From contig NZ_CP154826.1 of assembly GCF_039613825.1 (NCBI RefSeq), positions 1,922,001 through 1,986,000 of the forward strand: a DNA stretch of 64,000 nucleotides, read 5' to 3'. The stretch comes from Diaminobutyricibacter sp. McL0608. GTDB lineage: Bacteria > Actinomycetota > Actinomycetes > Actinomycetales > Microbacteriaceae. This document shows positions 1 to 14,418 of this stretch, piece by piece (position 1 is the first letter of the stretch; each line of letters opens with the position of its first letter). Below the pieces are notes generated by a model, which saw nothing but the letters and a program-made list of their open reading frames with translations, did no database searches and was not told the DNA's origin. The position numbers and the translations under genes are program-made.

Positions 1-226
1 TGTGACGGATGCTGCAGCAATGGATGCGCTCCGGCTGCTCAGCCGCACCGAAGGCATCATTCCCGCGATCGAGTCATCGCACGCCCTTGCAGGAGCCCTC
101 GAGCTCGGGCGCCAGCTGGGACCAGAGTGGATCATCCTCGTGAACCTCAGCGGCCGTGGCGACAAAGACATGGAGACCGCCGGAAAGTACTTCGGCCTGA
201 TCGACGAGAACGCGGTGCAGTCGTGA
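1..226 (+). CDS. trpB: Tryptophan synthase beta chain, C-terminal end (partial)
   Basis: This is the last 74 or so codons of TrpB, which condenses indole with serine using pyridoxal phosphate in the alpha2-beta2 tryptophan synthase. The gene enters from before base 1; the reading frame starts at base 2. The C-terminal family pattern is clear: a [15 protein letters not shown] stretch (substrate/allosteric region) followed by LSGRGDKDM, the conserved tail loop of TrpB. The PLP lysine and phosphate loop lie outside the window. The TGA stop overlaps the GTG start of trpA by 4 bases (GTGA), so the two subunits are translationally coupled. Identification is firm; the partial state is due only to the window edge. 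Confidence 0.95.
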   Translation, partial: VTDAAAMDALRLLSRTEGIIPAIESSHALAGALELGRQLGPEWIILVNLSGRGDKDMETAGKYFGLIDENAVQS

Positions 227-1026
227 ACCAGGTCGCAACGAGCAGGGTCGAAGCCACGATCGCCGAGCGCAACTCCGTGGCGAAAGGCGCACTCGTCGGC
301 TATCTCCCGGCAGGATTCCCCAGCCTTCAGGCGAGCATCGACGCGGCGGTCGCTCTTGCTGAGAACGGCGTCGACGTCATCGAGCTCGGGCTGCCGTACT
401 CCGATCCCGTGATGGACGGGCCGGTCATCCAACAGGCCACCCAGACGGCGCTGGCGGGCGGATTCCGCCTGCGCGACGGCTTCACGGCCGTGCGCGAGAT
501 CACGGCACGGGTCGACGTGCCCGTCCTGCTGATGACGTACTGGAACCCCGTGCTCCAGTACGGCGTCGATCGCTTCGCCGACGACCTCGTCGCTGCGGGC
601 GGCGCGGGACTCATCACGCCCGACCTCATTCCAGACGAGGGTTCGTCCTGGATCGAAGCGTCCGATCGGACCGGCCTCGACCGGGTGTTCCTCGCCGCGC
701 CCTCGTCGACGGATGCTCGACTGAAGCAGGCCGTCGAGACGAGCCGCGGGTTCGTCTACGCCGTCTCCACCATGGGCATCACCGGCGCGCGTGCCGATGT
801 CGACACGGCCGCACGAACCCTCGTGACCCGGCTCCGCGCGGCCGGCGCGACGAGCACCTGTGTCGGGCTCGGGATCTCGAGCGCGGCTCAGGTGTCAGAA
901 GTCCTCGACTATGCGGATGGCGCGATCGTCGGTTCTGCACTGGTGAAGGCACTGGCCGAGGGCGGCGTCGAGCACGTCAGCGAGGTGGCCGCAGAGCTGG
1001 CCGCCGGGACCCGCAGAGCGAAATAG
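223..1026 (+). CDS. trpA: Tryptophan synthase alpha chain
   Basis: TrpA cleaves indole-3-glycerol phosphate to indole and glyceraldehyde 3-phosphate and passes indole to TrpB. The 267-residue length is normal for the family. The motif [14 protein letters not shown] carries the catalytic acids Glu54 and Asp65, and the C-terminal part has the phosphate-binding segments GLGISSA and GSALVK of the TIM barrel. The GTG at 223 is chosen because it overlaps the trpB stop (GTGA); the frame stays open further upstream, but that part lies inside trpB. It is the last recognisable trp gene here, 83 bp before lgt. Regulation cannot be judged since the operon promoter is outside the window. Confidence 0.97.
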   Translation: MNQVATSRVEATIAERNSVAKGALVGYLPAGFPSLQASIDAAVALAENGVDVIELGLPYSDPVMDGPVIQQATQTALAGGFRLRDGFTAVREITARVDVPVLLMTYWNPVLQYGVDRFADDLVAAGGAGLITPDLIPDEGSSWIEASDRTGLDRVFLAAPSSTDARLKQAVETSRGFVYAVSTMGITGARADVDTAARTLVTRLRAAGATSTCVGLGISSAAQVSEVLDYADGAIVGSALVKALAEGGVEHVSEVAAELAAGTRRAK

Positions 1027-1109
1027 ACTAAGTTGACCGTGGCGCGGATGCGCTGGAACGCCGTCTTCTGCGGCGGGGACAAGTAAAAGCACGAAAGGTG
1101 AGTCATCGG

Positions 1110-2105
1110 GTGTTTGCGGTGTTGAGCAGCTTGCATGCGAGCATTCCGAGTCCGGATCCGGCCTGGGCGTCGTTCACGATCGGCCCGTTCACGATCCGGA
1201 CGTACGCGTTGTGCATCCTCGCCGGCATCGTCCTGGCGACCATCTGGACGTCGCGCCGTCTGACGAAGCGCGGCGCCGAGCCGGGCATCGTGCTCGACGT
1301 GATCCTCTGGGCTGTGCCGCTCGGCATCATCTTCGCCCGTGCCTACCACGTCTTCACGCACCCGGCCGACTACTTCTACCCGGGCGCCGACCTCTGGAAG
1401 ACACTCTTCATCTGGGAGGGCGGGAACGCCATCTTCGGCGCGCTGATCGGTGGCGCCGTCGGTGCCTACGTCGGCTGCCGCATCTCGGGCCTGCGATTCT
1501 GGTCGTTCGCCGACGCCCTCGCCCCCGCGCTTCTGCTCGCGCAGGCGGCCGGCCGCCTCGGAAACTACTTCAACCACGAGCTCTTCGGCCTTCCGACGAA
1601 CCTTCCATGGGGCCTCGAGATCGAGTCGAGCAATCCGGCCTTCCCCGCCGGCCTGCCCGACGGCACGCTCTTCCAGCCGTTGTTCCTCTACGAGATCATC
1701 TGGAACATCATCGGTATCGTCGTCCTGCTGTGGCTCGAGCGTCGTTTCCGGCTCCGCTGGGGCAAGCTCTTCGCCTCGTACCTCATCTGGTACGGCGTGG
1801 GCCGCTCGTACCTCGAGTCGATCCGGATCGACCCGAGCGAGTACTCCTTCCTCGGCATCCCGTTCAACGTGTGGGCCGCCTTCGGAGCCGTCGTCCTGGG
1901 CATCATCATCTTCATCGTGCAGACGCGTCGCCACCCGGGACTCGAGCCGAGCGTGTACCGACAGGGTCGCGAATGGCACAAGCCCGATGCTGAGGTAGAC
2001 TCTGACGACACCGATTCGGACGACGAGGATCAGGGCGACGACGCCGATGAGACCGAGGAACCGGGCGCAGCCAAGGCCACAAGCACAATAGGCACCGCGT
2101 CGTAA
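1110..2105 (+). CDS. lgt: Prolipoprotein diacylglyceryl transferase
   Basis: Lgt transfers a diacylglyceryl group from phosphatidylglycerol to the lipobox cysteine of prolipoproteins in the cytoplasmic membrane. The protein has about seven membrane segments and the signature AAGRLGNYFNHELFG near residues 143-157; IWEGGNAIFG matches the conserved periplasmic-face loop. After the last helix there is a very acidic Asp/Glu-rich tail of about 30 residues. I prefer GTG 1110 (331 aa) because an AAAGGTGA ribosome site at 1094-1101 sits 8 nt upstream; GTG 1098 (335 aa) is the alternative, but it lies inside that site. It follows trpA closely, a common arrangement in actinobacteria. Confidence 0.95.
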   Translation: MFAVLSSLHASIPSPDPAWASFTIGPFTIRTYALCILAGIVLATIWTSRRLTKRGAEPGIVLDVILWAVPLGIIFARAYHVFTHPADYFYPGADLWKTLFIWEGGNAIFGALIGGAVGAYVGCRISGLRFWSFADALAPALLLAQAAGRLGNYFNHELFGLPTNLPWGLEIESSNPAFPAGLPDGTLFQPLFLYEIIWNIIGIVVLLWLERRFRLRWGKLFASYLIWYGVGRSYLESIRIDPSEYSFLGIPFNVWAAFGAVVLGIIIFIVQTRRHPGLEPSVYRQGREWHKPDAEVDSDDTDSDDEDQGDDADETEEPGAAKATSTIGTAS

Positions 2106-2250
2106 TCCGGTGCCCAAGGCCCAGGCAATCCCGAAAGCATCTCCCTGACCGCATGCTCGTAGCGCCCATACCGGGCGTACAGGGCAGCGGATCCCATGTT
2201 CACGGGCCGACGGCGTCCCACCTCAGCAACTCTTCACGTGAGGACGGTCG

Positions 2251-8299
<6,049 letters not shown>

Positions 8300-8380
8300 G
8301 AACAATACGAACCATCACGCGCGGCGCTGCCGCACGCCCCGAACCGATACGAATCCAGAATCACGGAGCAAAAGGAAGAA

Positions 8381-9796
8381 ATGAGACGGGCAAAAATCGT
8401 CGCGACCCTCGGGCCGGCGACATCGAGCTATGAGAACATCCGCGCGATCATCGACGCGGGTGTGGATGTGGCTCGCATGAACCTGAGCCACGGAAGTTAC
8501 GACGTGCACGAAGCCGTCTACGCGAACGTGCGACGCGCGACGGAGGACTCCGGGCGCAGTGTGGCAGTGATGGTCGACCTGCAGGGCCCGAAGATCCGGC
8601 TCGGCAAATTCGAGGCCGGCCCCTACGAGCTCGCCGAGGGCGACATCTTTCGCATCACGACCGAAGATCTGATCGGCACGAAGGAACTCTCGTCCACGAC
8701 CTTCAAGGGGCTGCCCCAGGACGTGAACCCCGGGGACTTCCTGCTGATCGACGACGGCAAGGTCAAGGTGCGCGTGCTCGAGACCGACGGAACCGTCGTG
8801 ACCACCGAGGTGGTCGTCGCAGGTCCGGTGTCGAACAACAAGGGCATCAACCTGCCCGGGGTCGCTGTCAACGTGCCCGCGCTCTCCGAGAAAGACGAGG
8901 CAGACCTCCGCTGGGGCCTCAGGCTCGGTGCCGACCTGATCGCCCTCTCGTTCGTGCGTAACGCCTCCGACATCGAGCGCGTCCACGAGATCATGGCAGA
9001 AGAAGGACGCAAGATCCCGGTCATCGCCAAGATCGAGAAGCCCCAGGCCGTCGACAACCTCGAGGAGATCATCGAGGCGTTCGACGCGATCATGGTCGCA
9101 CGAGGCGACCTCGGCGTCGAGCTTCCTCTGGAGGCCGTGCCGATCGTCCAGAAGCGCGCTGTCGAACTGGCCCGCCGCATGGCTAAGCCGGTCATCGTGG
9201 CCACTCAGATGCTCGAATCGATGATCTCGAGCCCGGTTCCGACCCGCGCCGAGACCTCCGACGTCGCTAACGCGGTGCTCGACGGTGCGGATGCCGTCAT
9301 GCTGAGCGGCGAGACCAGCGTCGGCGAATACCCGGTCATCACCGTGCAGACCATGGCGCGCATCGTCACGTCGACCGAGGAGCACGGACTCGACCGCATC
9401 GCCCCGCTCGGCACGAAGCCGCGCACGCAGAGCGGCGCGATCACTCTCGCCGCCGTCGAGGTCGCTGACTTCGTGGAGGCCAAGTACCTGTGCGTGTTCA
9501 CCGAGTCGGGCGACTCCGCCCGCCGCATGTCGCGACTCCGCAACCGGATCCCGATCCTCGCCTTCACGCCGGACCCGGCCATCCGCCGTCGCATGGCACT
9601 GTTCTGGGGCGTCGAATCGTTCGTCGTCGACCGCGTCACCCACACCGACCAGATGGTCGCGCAGGTCGACGAGGTCCTGAAGGCGAACGGTCGCGCGACC
9701 GACACGGAGAAGGTCATCATCATCTCCGGTTCCCCTCCCGGAATCCCCGGCACGACCAACGACCTCCGTGTTCACAAGGTCGGGGACGTGCTCTAA
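8381..9796 (+). CDS. pyk: Pyruvate kinase
   Basis: Pyruvate kinase makes pyruvate and ATP from phosphoenolpyruvate and ADP, the last step of glycolysis. The 471-residue length is normal. The N-terminus RRAKIVATLGPA is characteristic, and the family signature IAKIEKPQAVDNLEEI carries the catalytic lysine. MVARGDLGVE supplies metal-binding acids and VIVATQMLESM follows. The C-terminal third matches the allosteric alpha/beta domain. The ATG has an AAAGGAAG ribosome site 4-6 nt upstream, so this gene is normally leadered. It sits 81 bp after gltD and is followed by a strong hairpin at 9809-9844. Confidence 0.97.
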   Translation: MRRAKIVATLGPATSSYENIRAIIDAGVDVARMNLSHGSYDVHEAVYANVRRATEDSGRSVAVMVDLQGPKIRLGKFEAGPYELAEGDIFRITTEDLIGTKELSSTTFKGLPQDVNPGDFLLIDDGKVKVRVLETDGTVVTTEVVVAGPVSNNKGINLPGVAVNVPALSEKDEADLRWGLRLGADLIALSFVRNASDIERVHEIMAEEGRKIPVIAKIEKPQAVDNLEEIIEAFDAIMVARGDLGVELPLEAVPIVQKRAVELARRMAKPVIVATQMLESMISSPVPTRAETSDVANAVLDGADAVMLSGETSVGEYPVITVQTMARIVTSTEEHGLDRIAPLGTKPRTQSGAITLAAVEVADFVEAKYLCVFTESGDSARRMSRLRNRIPILAFTPDPAIRRRMALFWGVESFVVDRVTHTDQMVAQVDEVLKANGRATDTEKVIIISGSPPGIPGTTNDLRVHKVGDVL

Positions 9797-9808
9797 GCCA
9801 CCCACCAC

Positions 9809-9844
9809 GAACGGCCCGCGACTTTCACCCGTCGCGGGCCGTTC
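9809..9844 (+). terminator. Hairpin terminator after pyk
   Basis: A perfect 14-bp inverted repeat (arms 9809-9822 and 9831-9844) with an 8-nt loop lies 12 bp after the pyk stop. There is no clear T-run, as is common for actinobacterial hairpin terminators. The -10 box of the next gene starts only 10 bp after the right arm. Confidence 0.75.
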
Positions 9845-9853
9845 GCGTTCGGC

Positions 9854-9859
9854 TACGCT
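9854..9859 (+). promoter_or_regulatory. -10 box (TACGCT) of the LtrA gene, leaderless spacing
   Basis: TACGCT lies 7 nt before GTG 9867. A transcript starting at the usual distance from this box would begin at the start codon. No Shine-Dalgarno is present; a -35 is not obvious. Confidence 0.5.
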
Positions 9860-9866
9860 GACGGGC

Positions 9867-11036
9867 GTGAGCGCAGACGAACCGGGAGCCACCGCAGGCG
9901 CGGTGACCGGTGCGCGCGGTGCCGCCGAACGTCGCCACGCCAGCTGGCTCGAGCTATTCTTCGACCTCGTGTTCGTCGGTTTCGTCGGCCAACTGGCCCT
10001 GCGCCTCCACGGCGATCCGACCGCCGGCGACTTCGCTGTCTTCGTGCTCCTGTTCTTCCCGGCGTGGTGGCTGTGGATCGACGTTCTGCTCACCACGAAC
10101 CTCTTCGGCCGTCGGGCGACCGGTGTCACCTGGCTCGTGATGATCACGGTCATGTTCGCCGTCGGGATCATGGCAGCAGCCGTCTCCGCGGAATTCCCGG
10201 AGCGGGCCTGGGCTTTTGCAGCCGCCAACGCGCTCGCCAGGCTGGTGATGCTGCCGGTCTGGCTGTTCGCGGCGAAGAAGAAGAGCCTGGACTGGTGGCG
10301 GCCGGCGCTCTACAGCGGGCTGACTGCCGCACTGTGGCTGGCATCCATCGCTTTTCGTGCACCGGGCATCTACATCGTCTGGGTGGTGTCGATGCTGATC
10401 GAGCTGGTGCTCTCGTATGCGATCGGCCGTCAGGGCGCGTGGCTCCGCCGGGCGCTCGACATCGATCACATGTCCGAACGCATCGGGCTGTTCGTGGTGA
10501 TCGTGTTCGGCGAGACGATCTTCACCCTCATCGTCGCCGCGTCGGAGCACTGGACCCTGGCCTCGGGGGCAACCACAGCGCTCGGCTTCATCATCGTGGC
10601 GCTTCTCGCCTGGTCGTTCTTCACGTATGGCGCAACGCTCGCGGAGCGGGCCTGGGGCGAGATGCGCGTACGCGGCGACATCGCCGCCCTCCGGGATACT
10701 GCGACATTCCTGCCGTTCTTCCTCGTGATCGGCATCGTATCCATGGCGGCCGGACTCGGAACAGCGGTATCCGAACCCCTCGTGGCGCTGCCGAACGGAG
10801 CCGCGATTGCTCTGTGTGGTGGAGTCGCCCTGTTCTATGCGACGAACGGCGCCGTTTCGCTGCGCTACGGGCAGCCCCTCCGCCGAGTTCTCGCCTGGGC
10901 GGCGCCCGGTGTGCTCGGGCCGCTCGTCCTCGCGGCGCTCTCCGGTCTGGTCACGTCGCTTGCGCTGGTGGCGATGCTGGCAGTGTTTCTCGCGGTGCTG
11001 GTCCTGACGGTACGGTTCCGTCAGCCGTCGACCTGA
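9867..11036 (+). CDS. LtrA-family (low temperature requirement) membrane protein
   Basis: A 389-residue integral membrane protein of the LtrA family, named after a Listeria gene needed for growth at low temperature; its molecular activity is not established. The hallmark is the N-terminal WLELFFDLVFVGF segment, followed by roughly ten to eleven hydrophobic helices and the family pattern HMSERIGLFVVIVFGETI in the middle. GTG 9867 is chosen because a TACGCT -10 box lies 7 nt upstream and the family motif begins about 30 residues in; the frame remains open upstream but only through the pyk terminator. The gene stands alone between pyk and the convergent LysE gene. Confidence 0.88.
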   Translation: MSADEPGATAGAVTGARGAAERRHASWLELFFDLVFVGFVGQLALRLHGDPTAGDFAVFVLLFFPAWWLWIDVLLTTNLFGRRATGVTWLVMITVMFAVGIMAAAVSAEFPERAWAFAAANALARLVMLPVWLFAAKKKSLDWWRPALYSGLTAALWLASIAFRAPGIYIVWVVSMLIELVLSYAIGRQGAWLRRALDIDHMSERIGLFVVIVFGETIFTLIVAASEHWTLASGATTALGFIIVALLAWSFFTYGATLAERAWGEMRVRGDIAALRDTATFLPFFLVIGIVSMAAGLGTAVSEPLVALPNGAAIALCGGVALFYATNGAVSLRYGQPLRRVLAWAAPGVLGPLVLAALSGLVTSLALVAMLAVFLAVLVLTVRFRQPST

Positions 11037-11051
11037 CCCCGACCCGCTGAT

Positions 11052-11099
11052 GTCTGCGGTCGTTTGTCAGGTCTGCCTGCCGCTCGCGCTGCCGCAGAC
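11052..11099. terminator. Weak inverted repeat between convergent genes
   Basis: GTCTGCGG at 11052-11059 is repeated inverted as CCGCAGAC at 11092-11099, with 32 bases between the arms. Its place between the stop codons of the LtrA gene and the convergent LysE gene suggests a bidirectional terminator, but the spacer is long and there is no T-run. Confidence 0.35.
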
Positions 11100-11136
11100 G
11101 TAACGCGGAGCAGCAGTCACCGGCGGGCACGGCAGG

Positions 11137-11763
11137 CTACTCGGCGCTGCTGATGATCGTGCCGATTCCGAGCACGCCGAGGATGGCCGCCGAGACCCGT
11201 TCGAGCACCTTCGCCACCCTGGGACGCCGCAGCCAGAGCACGGCACGCGCCGCGACGATCGACACGATCGCGAGATAGACCAGCGCCACCACCGCGTCGA
11301 TCGCTCCGAGCAGCATCGTGCTGCCCACCGAGGCGTTGCCCGCTGGAATGAACTGCGGCGCGACCGCGAGGAAGAAGAGCCCGACCTTGGGGTTCAGCAT
11401 CGTCGACAGCATGCCGGCGAGCAGGCTCGAGTGGATGCGCGCCCTCGGCGCTGCGAGCTCCGCGCCCTCCACCCCGGCCCGGCGGCTCGCAAGGAACGCG
11501 CTCACTCCGAGGTAGACGAGGTAGAGTCCGCCGATGATCTTTACCACGCGGTACGCCTCGGCCGACTGTTCGAGCAGGGCGGCGAGACCGAAGGCGACCG
11601 CGGCCGCCCAGACCAGCGACCCGATCGCCGAACCCACCGACGCGGCCACACCGGCGCGAACCCGCACCAGACTGTAGCGGAGCACCAGGAACGTGTCCGG
11701 CCCGGGCGTCAGCGCCAGCAGGACGCAGAGCCCGGTGAAGGCCAGGATCGAGGGGAGAGTCAT
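11137..11763 (-). CDS. LysE/RhtB-family amino-acid exporter
   Basis: A 208-residue membrane protein of the LysE superfamily, which exports amino acids such as lysine, threonine or homoserine lactone. The family mark is the N-terminal LLALTPGPDTFLVLRYSL segment, followed by about five more hydrophobic helices and MLNPKVGLFFLAVAPQF, the second conserved loop. Substrate cannot be told from sequence. The ATG is preceded at 6 nt by a TAGACT box on the same strand, so the mRNA is probably leaderless. A second exporter of a different family lies just upstream on the same strand. Confidence 0.92.
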   Translation of the reverse strand: MTLPSILAFTGLCVLLALTPGPDTFLVLRYSLVRVRAGVAASVGSAIGSLVWAAAVAFGLAALLEQSAEAYRVVKIIGGLYLVYLGVSAFLASRRAGVEGAELAAPRARIHSSLLAGMLSTMLNPKVGLFFLAVAPQFIPAGNASVGSTMLLGAIDAVVALVYLAIVSIVAARAVLWLRRPRVAKVLERVSAAILGVLGIGTIISSAE

Positions 11764-11769
11764 CCGGCG

Positions 11770-11775
11770 AGTCTA
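11770..11775 (-). promoter_or_regulatory. -10 box (TAGACT) of LysE gene, leaderless spacing
   Basis: TAGACT on the minus strand, 6 nt from the ATG at 11763. It lies in the 23-bp gap between the LysE gene and the upstream EamA gene, so the LysE gene can be transcribed on its own. Confidence 0.6.
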
Positions 11776-11786
11776 CCGAGGGGAGG

Positions 11787-12671
11787 TCAGGTCAGTCCTT
11801 CGGCGGTGGTCTCCAGATCCGAGCGCGGATGCTCGCGCTGGGTCGCGATCGTCACTCCGGCCGCAAGACAGACAACGACGATGCCGGCGACCTGCACGGG
11901 CGTGAACGACTCACCGAGGACGAGCACGCCGAAGATCGCGGCGATCACCGGCCCGAAACTCGTGATGATCGCGTACAGGCGCGGGGGTATGCGGCGCAGG
12001 ATGAACGTGTCCAGGCTGTAGGGGATGGCCGACGACAGGATGCCCGCTGTCACGAGCAATGCGATGACCCGCAGGTCGAGCTTGGAATAGTCGACGACGA
12101 TGAGCGCAATGGGGAGCAGGATGGCCGTCGCGACGACACTGGCCACGCTGAGGCCTTCCAGCCCCGGCAGTCCGACCGCCACCCTACGGGTGAGCAGGAT
12201 GTAGCCCGCCCACGACGCCGCCGCGATGAGGGCGAACACCACACCGAGCACATCGATCGAGCCGGCCGTGCCGGTCAGGAGTACGACTCCGGCGGCAGCG
12301 ACGATGGCACAAGCGAAGTCGAGCAGGCGCCGCGAGCCGACCAGCGCGAGCGCGAAGGGGCCGAGGAACTCGATGGTCGCGGCGATTCCGAGTCCGAGTC
12401 GACCGACAGCTTCGTAGAACGACAGGTTCATGGTGGCGAGAACGATCCCGAGCGCGAGTGCCGGCCAGAGCCGCCGCCAGGTGAGTTCGCGCCGCTTCGG
12501 CCGGTAGAACGGCAGCACCGCGATGGCGGTGATGACCTGGCGGACTGCGACGACGACGACCGCTCCGACGATGGGGATGAGCAATCCGGCCACGGCCGAC
12601 CCGAAGTTGATGCTGACCTCGGTTGCGACCTGGGTGCCCGCGCCGATGAGGCGGTCGCGTTTCGAAGTCAC
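11787..12671 (-). CDS. EamA-family exporter, RhtA-like
   Basis: A 294-residue protein with ten predicted membrane helices, the two-times-five arrangement of EamA/DMT transporters. The second half includes SYILLTRRVA and a C-terminal AAIFGVLVLGESFTPVQVAG repeat unit, which resembles RhtA (threonine/homoserine efflux). It begins with GTG and has a TAGGCT box 6 nt upstream, again a leaderless arrangement. It is adjacent to the LysE gene, giving two amino-acid-type exporters side by side. The family call is good; the substrate is inference. Confidence 0.88.
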   Translation of the reverse strand: MTSKRDRLIGAGTQVATEVSINFGSAVAGLLIPIVGAVVVVAVRQVITAIAVLPFYRPKRRELTWRRLWPALALGIVLATMNLSFYEAVGRLGLGIAATIEFLGPFALALVGSRRLLDFACAIVAAAGVVLLTGTAGSIDVLGVVFALIAAASWAGYILLTRRVAVGLPGLEGLSVASVVATAILLPIALIVVDYSKLDLRVIALLVTAGILSSAIPYSLDTFILRRIPPRLYAIITSFGPVIAAIFGVLVLGESFTPVQVAGIVVVCLAAGVTIATQREHPRSDLETTAEGLT

Positions 12672-12677
12672 TCGACG

Positions 12678-12683
12678 AGCCTA
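12678..12683 (-). promoter_or_regulatory. -10 box (TAGGCT) of EamA gene, leaderless spacing
   Basis: TAGGCT on the minus strand with exactly 6 nt to the GTG start at 12671. Confidence 0.6.
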
Positions 12684-12724
12684 GGGCGCGGAGGGACTGG
12701 TCGCGAACCGCCGACAGTGCCGTG

Positions 12725-13312
12725 TCAGGTGTCGAGGCCGAGCCGCATGATCGCGCGCGTCGCAGACGGTCGCCTCACCACGGAGAAGCCGCCGGACTCG
12801 AACAGCGACACAGTGCCGTGGTACCGTTCGGCGGCCGACAACGACGGCCGCACGCCAGGATCGACGGGGTAGCCTTCGACGACGCGCGCACCACTCGATC
12901 GGGCGTGCTCCACGGCTCCGCCCAGCAAATGGCGGGCGACGCCGCGACGCCGCGAATCGAGCCGAACCACGAAGCACGTCACAGCCCAGAGGTCGTCGAC
13001 CGGATCGCCCTCGAGCCGTCGCGTGATCGGTGAGCGCCCCAGGCCGGAGTATGCCGAGTACGGCTCGACAGCCGACCATCCGACCGGTTCATCGTCGAGC
13101 CACGCGATGACGCCCGCGGTCGGCGAGCCGGAGGTCTGCCCGTGGAGGGCGTCGCGCCTCTCGGCCGTCGTGGTCGCCCGGTACTCCGCGCCGGTCAGCT
13201 TGAACCACTGGCACCAGCACGTGGCCTGATCACCCGGCTGGCCGAAGACCCGCTCGAGCTCTGGCCAGGTCTCAGCCGTGGCCGGTGCCACGCGCATCGT
13301 CATTGAGGTCAT
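12725..13312 (-). CDS. GNAT-family N-acetyltransferase
   Basis: A 195-residue protein with the GNAT fold, which transfers an acetyl group from acetyl-CoA to an amine of unknown identity. The acetyl-CoA pyrophosphate loop is RRRGVARHLLGGAVEHARS around residues 122-140, preceded by the beta-strand WAVTCFVV. The N-terminal CWCQWFKL segment is typical of a GNAT subgroup found in actinobacteria. ATG 13312 is selected from several in-frame ATGs because a TAGCGT box sits 6 nt upstream of it. Confidence 0.85.
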   Translation of the reverse strand: MTSMTMRVAPATAETWPELERVFGQPGDQATCWCQWFKLTGAEYRATTTAERRDALHGQTSGSPTAGVIAWLDDEPVGWSAVEPYSAYSGLGRSPITRRLEGDPVDDLWAVTCFVVRLDSRRRGVARHLLGGAVEHARSSGARVVEGYPVDPGVRPSLSAAERYHGTVSLFESGGFSVVRRPSATRAIMRLGLDT

Positions 13313-13318
13313 GCGATC

Positions 13319-13324
13319 ACGCTA
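13319..13324 (-). promoter_or_regulatory. -10 box (TAGCGT) of GNAT gene, leaderless spacing
   Basis: TAGCGT on the minus strand, 6 nt from ATG 13312; decides between the clustered in-frame ATG codons at this N-terminus. Confidence 0.55.
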
Positions 13325-13354
13325 CCGGTCGCCTCTGACACACGCAGCAGGTTC

Positions 13355-14296
13355 TCAGAGCCCGAGTTCCGCGAGCACGAGCAGAGGGCGTTCGATCTGG
13401 CCGAAGTGTCCCGTCGCCGGGAGCACAGCGACCGTGAAGCGCGGAATGACACAGCGCAGGCGTGCGTCGTCGTTGCGGCCGGTGAACACATCCCGGTCAC
13501 CATGAACGCTGACGACCGGGCACTCGATCCGTCCCCAGCGCCCGACCGCGTCGTACCGGCGCGCACAACGCAGGGCCCGCGCGAACGCCGCTGGTCTGAC
13601 CTCGACGGCGAGGGCATCCACTACGGAGGCATCGACGCGCCGGCCGGGCGCGAACAGGGGAGTGGTGAGCAGGCGGAGAAGGCCGACCCGATTGAGCAGG
13701 CGCACCGCCGCGCAGCCTGCGCGACCGAGCACAGAGAGCATCCGCATCCCCTGCAGCAGCGCGAACAACGCCGGGTAGGCTGCCCAGGCCTGAACTGCGC
13801 AGATCCGGTCACCCCGCGCGCCGAGAGTGGTCGGTGACACCAGCAGGACCTCAGTCGTCTCCTTCGGTCGCTGTGCGGCGAGTTCCAGCGCGACGAACCC
13901 GCCGAGCGAGTGCCCGAGAACGCGCCAGCTGTCGTAGCCGCACGCCCGGACCACCTCGACGACGGCGGCGGCGAGGCTCTCCGCGTCCACCGCGCCCAGA
14001 CCCGATTCGGGCCCGAGCGAATCACCCCAGCCGGGCAGATCGGGGATGACGAGGCCGGAAAGCCGCCCCCGGCCCGCCGCCCGCAGCATCGGTGTCCAGG
14101 TCGTCCAACTGCCGGCCGCGCCGTGGAGCAGCACCATCGCCTCGGATGCGGTCCCAGGGCTGCGATACACGACCACGTCACCGAGAGCCGTCGGCACCAC
14201 CACGCGCTCGAGACCGAGCGAGGACGGGTTGGTCACGAGCGGATACACGATGTTGCCCGAAGTGGGCGCCGACGAACCTGCGATATGGATGCTCAC
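13355..14296 (-). CDS. Alpha/beta hydrolase
   Basis: A 313-residue protein of the alpha/beta hydrolase fold. The oxyanion-hole segment VLLHGAAGSWTTW is near residue 56, the nucleophile elbow GHSLGG is near residue 128, and the C-terminal SVHGDRDVF and ATGHF supply the acid and the catalytic histidine. The substrate is unknown. It starts with GTG and has no good Shine-Dalgarno, and I saw no TANNNT box at leaderless spacing. It is divergent from the phosphoketolase gene, with 122 bp between the starts. Confidence 0.87.
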   Translation of the reverse strand: MSIHIAGSSAPTSGNIVYPLVTNPSSLGLERVVVPTALGDVVVYRSPGTASEAMVLLHGAAGSWTTWTPMLRAAGRGRLSGLVIPDLPGWGDSLGPESGLGAVDAESLAAAVVEVVRACGYDSWRVLGHSLGGFVALELAAQRPKETTEVLLVSPTTLGARGDRICAVQAWAAYPALFALLQGMRMLSVLGRAGCAAVRLLNRVGLLRLLTTPLFAPGRRVDASVVDALAVEVRPAAFARALRCARRYDAVGRWGRIECPVVSVHGDRDVFTGRNDDARLRCVIPRFTVAVLPATGHFGQIERPLLVLAELGL

Positions 14297-14350
14297 ATGA
14301 ATTCGTTCGGAACGGACCAGTCAACGGATTGCGCCTCCCGGCAGCATTCC

Positions 14351-14356
14351 TAGGAT
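14351..14356 (+). promoter_or_regulatory. Possible -10 box (TAGGAT) of the phosphoketolase gene
   Basis: TAGGAT lies 62 nt before the GTG start, which would leave a leader of about 55 nt containing a GGAAGGA ribosome site at 14409-14415. No clear -35 is seen. Confidence 0.35.
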
Positions 14357-14418
14357 GGAAGCATCCGAGTCATCCCGCCTGAGCCGCCCGCGGCACCGCG
14401 AACGCATGGAAGGACTTC

